DNA of 64,000 nt, taken from NCBI GenBank assembly GCA_934796775.1, contig CAKVPH010000006.1:38194-102193 (forward strand). The letters are read 5' to 3'. Source of the stretch: an uncultured Clostridia bacterium. Its GTDB lineage: Bacteria > Bacillota > Clostridia > Christensenellales > Borkfalkiaceae. The translations under genes and the position numbers were made by a program. The notes below the pieces were generated by a model. The model was not told the origin of the DNA and did not search any database. It saw only the letters and a program-made list of their open reading frames with translations. Below, piece by piece: positions 61,969 through 64,000 of this stretch; position 1 is the stretch's first letter; every line of letters begins with the position of its first letter.

Positions 61969-63286
61969 GTTGCTTGCCTCCTTTTGGCGAACAGATTATT
62001 TTTATTATATTTTTTGAATTCTCGTCCGTTTTAATTTGGTCGCTTATATCTACAGGGCATACGGCGTAAATAATATTGCCGCACGCAAGCAGGGGAAATT
62101 GTGCCGAAACGCGAGATTCTATTTTTTTATCCGTAAGATATTTTTTAAGCGATTTTTTTCTTCCTTTAAACGGCGTAATTTCGTCGCCGCTTTCTTTTAA
62201 GCGTATAACGGCTTTGCACGGCAACTTGTCAAGGTCAAAAAATAACCCGTTTTTTTCTCTTTTTTGTACTTTTTTAAAACACAAAACGTAATTGCCAAGT
62301 TCAAACGAACCGAGAGAAAAAGGTATTTTTAAAGCGGTATCGCTTTCGTTCTGACTAAAAACGGGCGTTTCAAAAACGATTTTATTGTAACTTTTATAGG
62401 CAACAATGCCGTTTTTTAAATTTATTTTAGCACCCGTCTGCAATTTAGTTAAATTAACCAAAGCGTCTAAATGCTGTTTTTCGTAATCTACTTTAAATCC
62501 GATTTTTTTTAAAAGGATAAGCGCGGCGCGTTTAAACAACGTAAATTCATTTTCGTCGGGTATTAAAATCGCGTTTTGCTGTTCTGATATTAAAAAATGC
62601 GCTTTATTATCAAGATATTCGCTTTCTTCATTAGCTATATCCGCAAACCGCGCGATTGCTTTTTCTGCGTCCGGAAATCTTGTTTTTATCAGCGGAATGA
62701 CTTTTAGTCTTAAAAAGTTGCGGGTGGGGGCGTCGTCAAAATTGCTTTCGTCGATAACGTATTCATAGCCGTTTTTTTCGGCAAACGCGACCAACTCCTC
62801 GCGTGACGCCGATAAAAGCGGGCGGATAATCTTTTTGTTTTCGCTTTGCTTTTTTATGCCCGAAACGCCTGATAAAGCCGAACCTCTGAGTAAATTAAAA
62901 AGAACGGTTTCAACTTCGTCGCTTTGGTGGTGTGCCGTGGCGATTTTATCGCAAAACCCGTCTATAAGTGCGTTATCAAAGCATTGATAGCGTAAAATAC
63001 GGGCTGCGGTTTCTAAACTTACGCCGTGTTTTTGCGAAAATTCCGGTGCGTTTACCGAATAGCAAAGCAGTGGGACATTAAGCTTTTTGCAAAGCTCGGA
63101 TACAAACAGAGAATCGTTTTCAGAGCTTTCGCCGCGTATTCCGTGTTCGACGTTTACGGCTTTTACGCTAATGCCGAGATGTTTACTGTTATTAAGTAAA
63201 ATATGCAGGAGCGATACGGAGTCAACTCCGCCGGAAAGCGCAACCGCAATCGTTTCTCCCGATTTAAAAAGCGTTTTATCGAACAT
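61961..63286 (-). CDS. tilS: tRNA(Ile)-lysidine synthetase TilS
   Basis: 441-residue PP-loop enzyme that converts C34 of tRNA-Ile(CAU) to lysidine so it reads AUA. The ATP loop is SGGVDS (residues 18-23), with TAHHQSDEVETVLFNLLRGS and DESNFDDAPTRNFLR as the tRNA-handling blocks. A C-terminal TilS_C domain follows (FKGRKKSLKKYL). There is no ribosome-binding site: the only good -10 box ends six bases before the ATG, so the message may be leaderless. Confidence 0.95.
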   Translation of the reverse strand: MFDKTLFKSGETIAVALSGGVDSVSLLHILLNNSKHLGISVKAVNVEHGIRGESSENDSLFVSELCKKLNVPLLCYSVNAPEFSQKHGVSLETAARILRYQCFDNALIDGFCDKIATAHHQSDEVETVLFNLLRGSALSGVSGIKKQSENKKIIRPLLSASREELVAFAEKNGYEYVIDESNFDDAPTRNFLRLKVIPLIKTRFPDAEKAIARFADIANEESEYLDNKAHFLISEQQNAILIPDENEFTLFKRAALILLKKIGFKVDYEKQHLDALVNLTKLQTGAKINLKNGIVAYKSYNKIVFETPVFSQNESDTALKIPFSLGSFELGNYVLCFKKVQKREKNGLFFDLDKLPCKAVIRLKESGDEITPFKGRKKSLKKYLTDKKIESRVSAQFPLLACGNIIYAVCPVDISDQIKTDENSKNIIKIICSPKGGKQHV

Positions 63287-63292
63287 AAAACG

Positions 63293-63321
63293 ATTATAAC
63301 ATAAAAACGATTTTTAGTCTA
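63293..63321 (-). promoter_or_regulatory. tilS-hpt promoter next to the start codon
   Basis: Minus strand TAGACT (63321-63316), 17-nt spacer, TATAAT (63298-63293); the ATG is at 63286-63284. Confidence 0.6.
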
Positions 63322-63463
63322 TTTTTTTATAATAAAAAATAAAAAACGTGGCAGCCAAGCAAATTTTAAGGAATAAAAAAACAGCAAAAATACTTAAAAA
63401 ATCTTTATTTTTAAAAAAGTTACAAAAAAGATTAAAAAATTTTTTAAAACGGTAAAAAAACAG

Positions 63464-63492
63464 TTGACAAACTTCCTTATATTTTATAAAAT
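63464..63492 (+). promoter_or_regulatory. Promoter of the tRNA cluster
   Basis: TTGACA, 17-nt spacer, TAAAAT, 24 bases upstream of the first tRNA. Confidence 0.85.
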
Positions 63493-63516
63493 AAACAAGC
63501 ATTAAATGTGCAGCGG

Positions 63517-63593
<77 letters not shown>

Positions 63594-63629
63594 ATGTTTT
63601 TCGCTTTCTTTTTGCAAAAGGGAGCATAT

Positions 63630-63706
63630 GGCGGCGTAGCTTAGTTGGTTATAGCGGCCGGTTCATACCCGGCAGGTCGTTGGTTCGAATCTGACCGCCG
63701 CTACCA
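63630..63706 (+). tRNA. Elongator tRNA-Met (CAT)
   Basis: 77 nt with encoded CCA and anticodon CAT at 63664-63666. The paired acceptor GGCGGCG/CGCCGCT end resembles elongator Met. A lysidine-modified Ile tRNA is the less likely alternative. Confidence 0.88.
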
Positions 63707-63756
63707 AATATTCGGTATGAGCCAAACAAAAGAAATTGCGGCATATGCCGAAGAAT

Positions 63757-63831
63757 GGCCCCTTGGTCAAGTGGTTAAGACATCGCCCTTTCACGGCGGT
63801 ATCATGGGTTCGAATCCCGTAGGGGTCACCA
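63757..63831 (+). tRNA. tRNA-Glu (TTC)
   Basis: 75 nt with encoded CCA; seven-base loop CTTTCAC gives anticodon TTC (63790-63792). Confidence 0.93.
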
Positions 63832-63837
63832 ATAGTA

Positions 63838-63878
63838 GACGCGTCCGTTCTTGTAAATCAGGAACAGACGCGTTTTTT
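63838..63878 (+). terminator. Terminator of the tRNA cluster
   Basis: ACGCGTC(C)GTTC/GAAC(A)GACGCGT stem, then TTTTTT. Confidence 0.88.
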
Positions 63879-63900
63879 CTATGCTTTTTAATACTATTTT

Positions 63901-63964
63901 GCCGCCCTTGCCGCTCGTTATCGCAAGGGCGGCGCATTATTTAGCCCCTGAAAAATCAGGGGCT
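63901..63964. other. Two strong hairpins without T tract
   Basis: GCCGCCCTTGC/GCAAGGGCGGC (63901-63911, 63923-63933) and AGCCCCTGA/TCAGGGGCT (63943-63951, 63956-63964). They may belong to a gene entering from beyond the window end; function undetermined. Confidence 0.5.
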
Positions 63965-64000
63965 TATCTATACCACCCCGACTTTTTGTATGTTCGCAAA

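Noticed and set aside
62957..62975. Further copy of the dispersed element in tilS (TCTATAAGTGCGTTATC)
   Set aside because: It lacks the GTCGATTATCG core.
63645..63944. 99-codon frame across the tRNA cluster
   Set aside because: It runs through two tRNAs and a terminator; no ribosome-binding site and no plausible protein.

Overview
The window looks like a chromosomal segment of a low-GC, AT-leaning Gram-positive anaerobe of the class Clostridia (Bacillota), most likely an uncultured gut lineage. Supporting signs are sigma-A type promoters, a Firmicutes-type 6S RNA, the DnaE/GlgC-GlgD/PepF/CdaA/Tex gene set, a clostridial-type LexA box, the neighbourhood ftsK-rimO-pgsA-cinA-recA, and BspA-like leucine-rich-repeat and InlB-repeat surface proteins. 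Genus-level assignment is not possible from the sequence alone.

Layout. 1-1.3 kb: BspA-like lipoprotein. 1.4-14.4 kb: housekeeping genes (dnaE, a GT2 glycosyltransferase, ttcA on the minus strand, a small multidrug-export family protein, sirtuin, queH, a DUF512 radical-SAM protein, der, plsY, an aldose-1-epimerase relative, a membrane protein). 14.4-20.1 kb: a DUF1461 membrane protein, a 6S RNA on the minus strand, comEC without its beta-lactamase domain, holA, cdaA with a 36-residue membrane microprotein in place of cdaR, and lexA under its own operator. 20.2-22 kb: dxs. 22.3-33.7 kb: a complete glycogen synthesis and breakdown cluster (glgB, an unknown membrane protein, glgC, glgD, glgA, glgP, GH13 hydrolase). 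33.8-38.3 kb: tex, acpP, pepF. 38.5-48.5 kb: ftsK, rimO, a pgsA gene fused in frame to a second, partly decayed FtsK motor, a CinA C-terminal domain protein, recA, and a serine acetyltransferase-like gene. 48.6-58.2 kb: an accessory segment with a broken XRE repressor, a 33-nt tandem promoter-like array, a DUF4143 ATPase, an extracytoplasmic HEXXH peptidase lipoprotein, a promoter-leader-terminator unit, a second lipoprotein, and a 1637-residue secreted protein (cysteine-peptidase-like, LRR, eight InlB-type repeats, Hint domain). 58.3-63.3 kb, minus strand: a P-type ATPase behind a yybP-ykoY (Mn2+) riboswitch, then tilS-hpt. 63.5-63.8 kb: three tRNAs (fMet, Met, Glu).

The two most unusual observations are the PgsA-FtsK fusion, whose FtsK half keeps Walker A and the DNA-reading gamma domain but has lost other catalytic residues, and a short dispersed element (core CTATAAGTCGATTATCG, built on the palindrome CGATTATCG). 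The element occurs about ten times: eight copies lie between genes and two lie inside coding sequence. I do not recognise it as a described repeat family. All function statements are sequence reading plus family knowledge; no searches were run.
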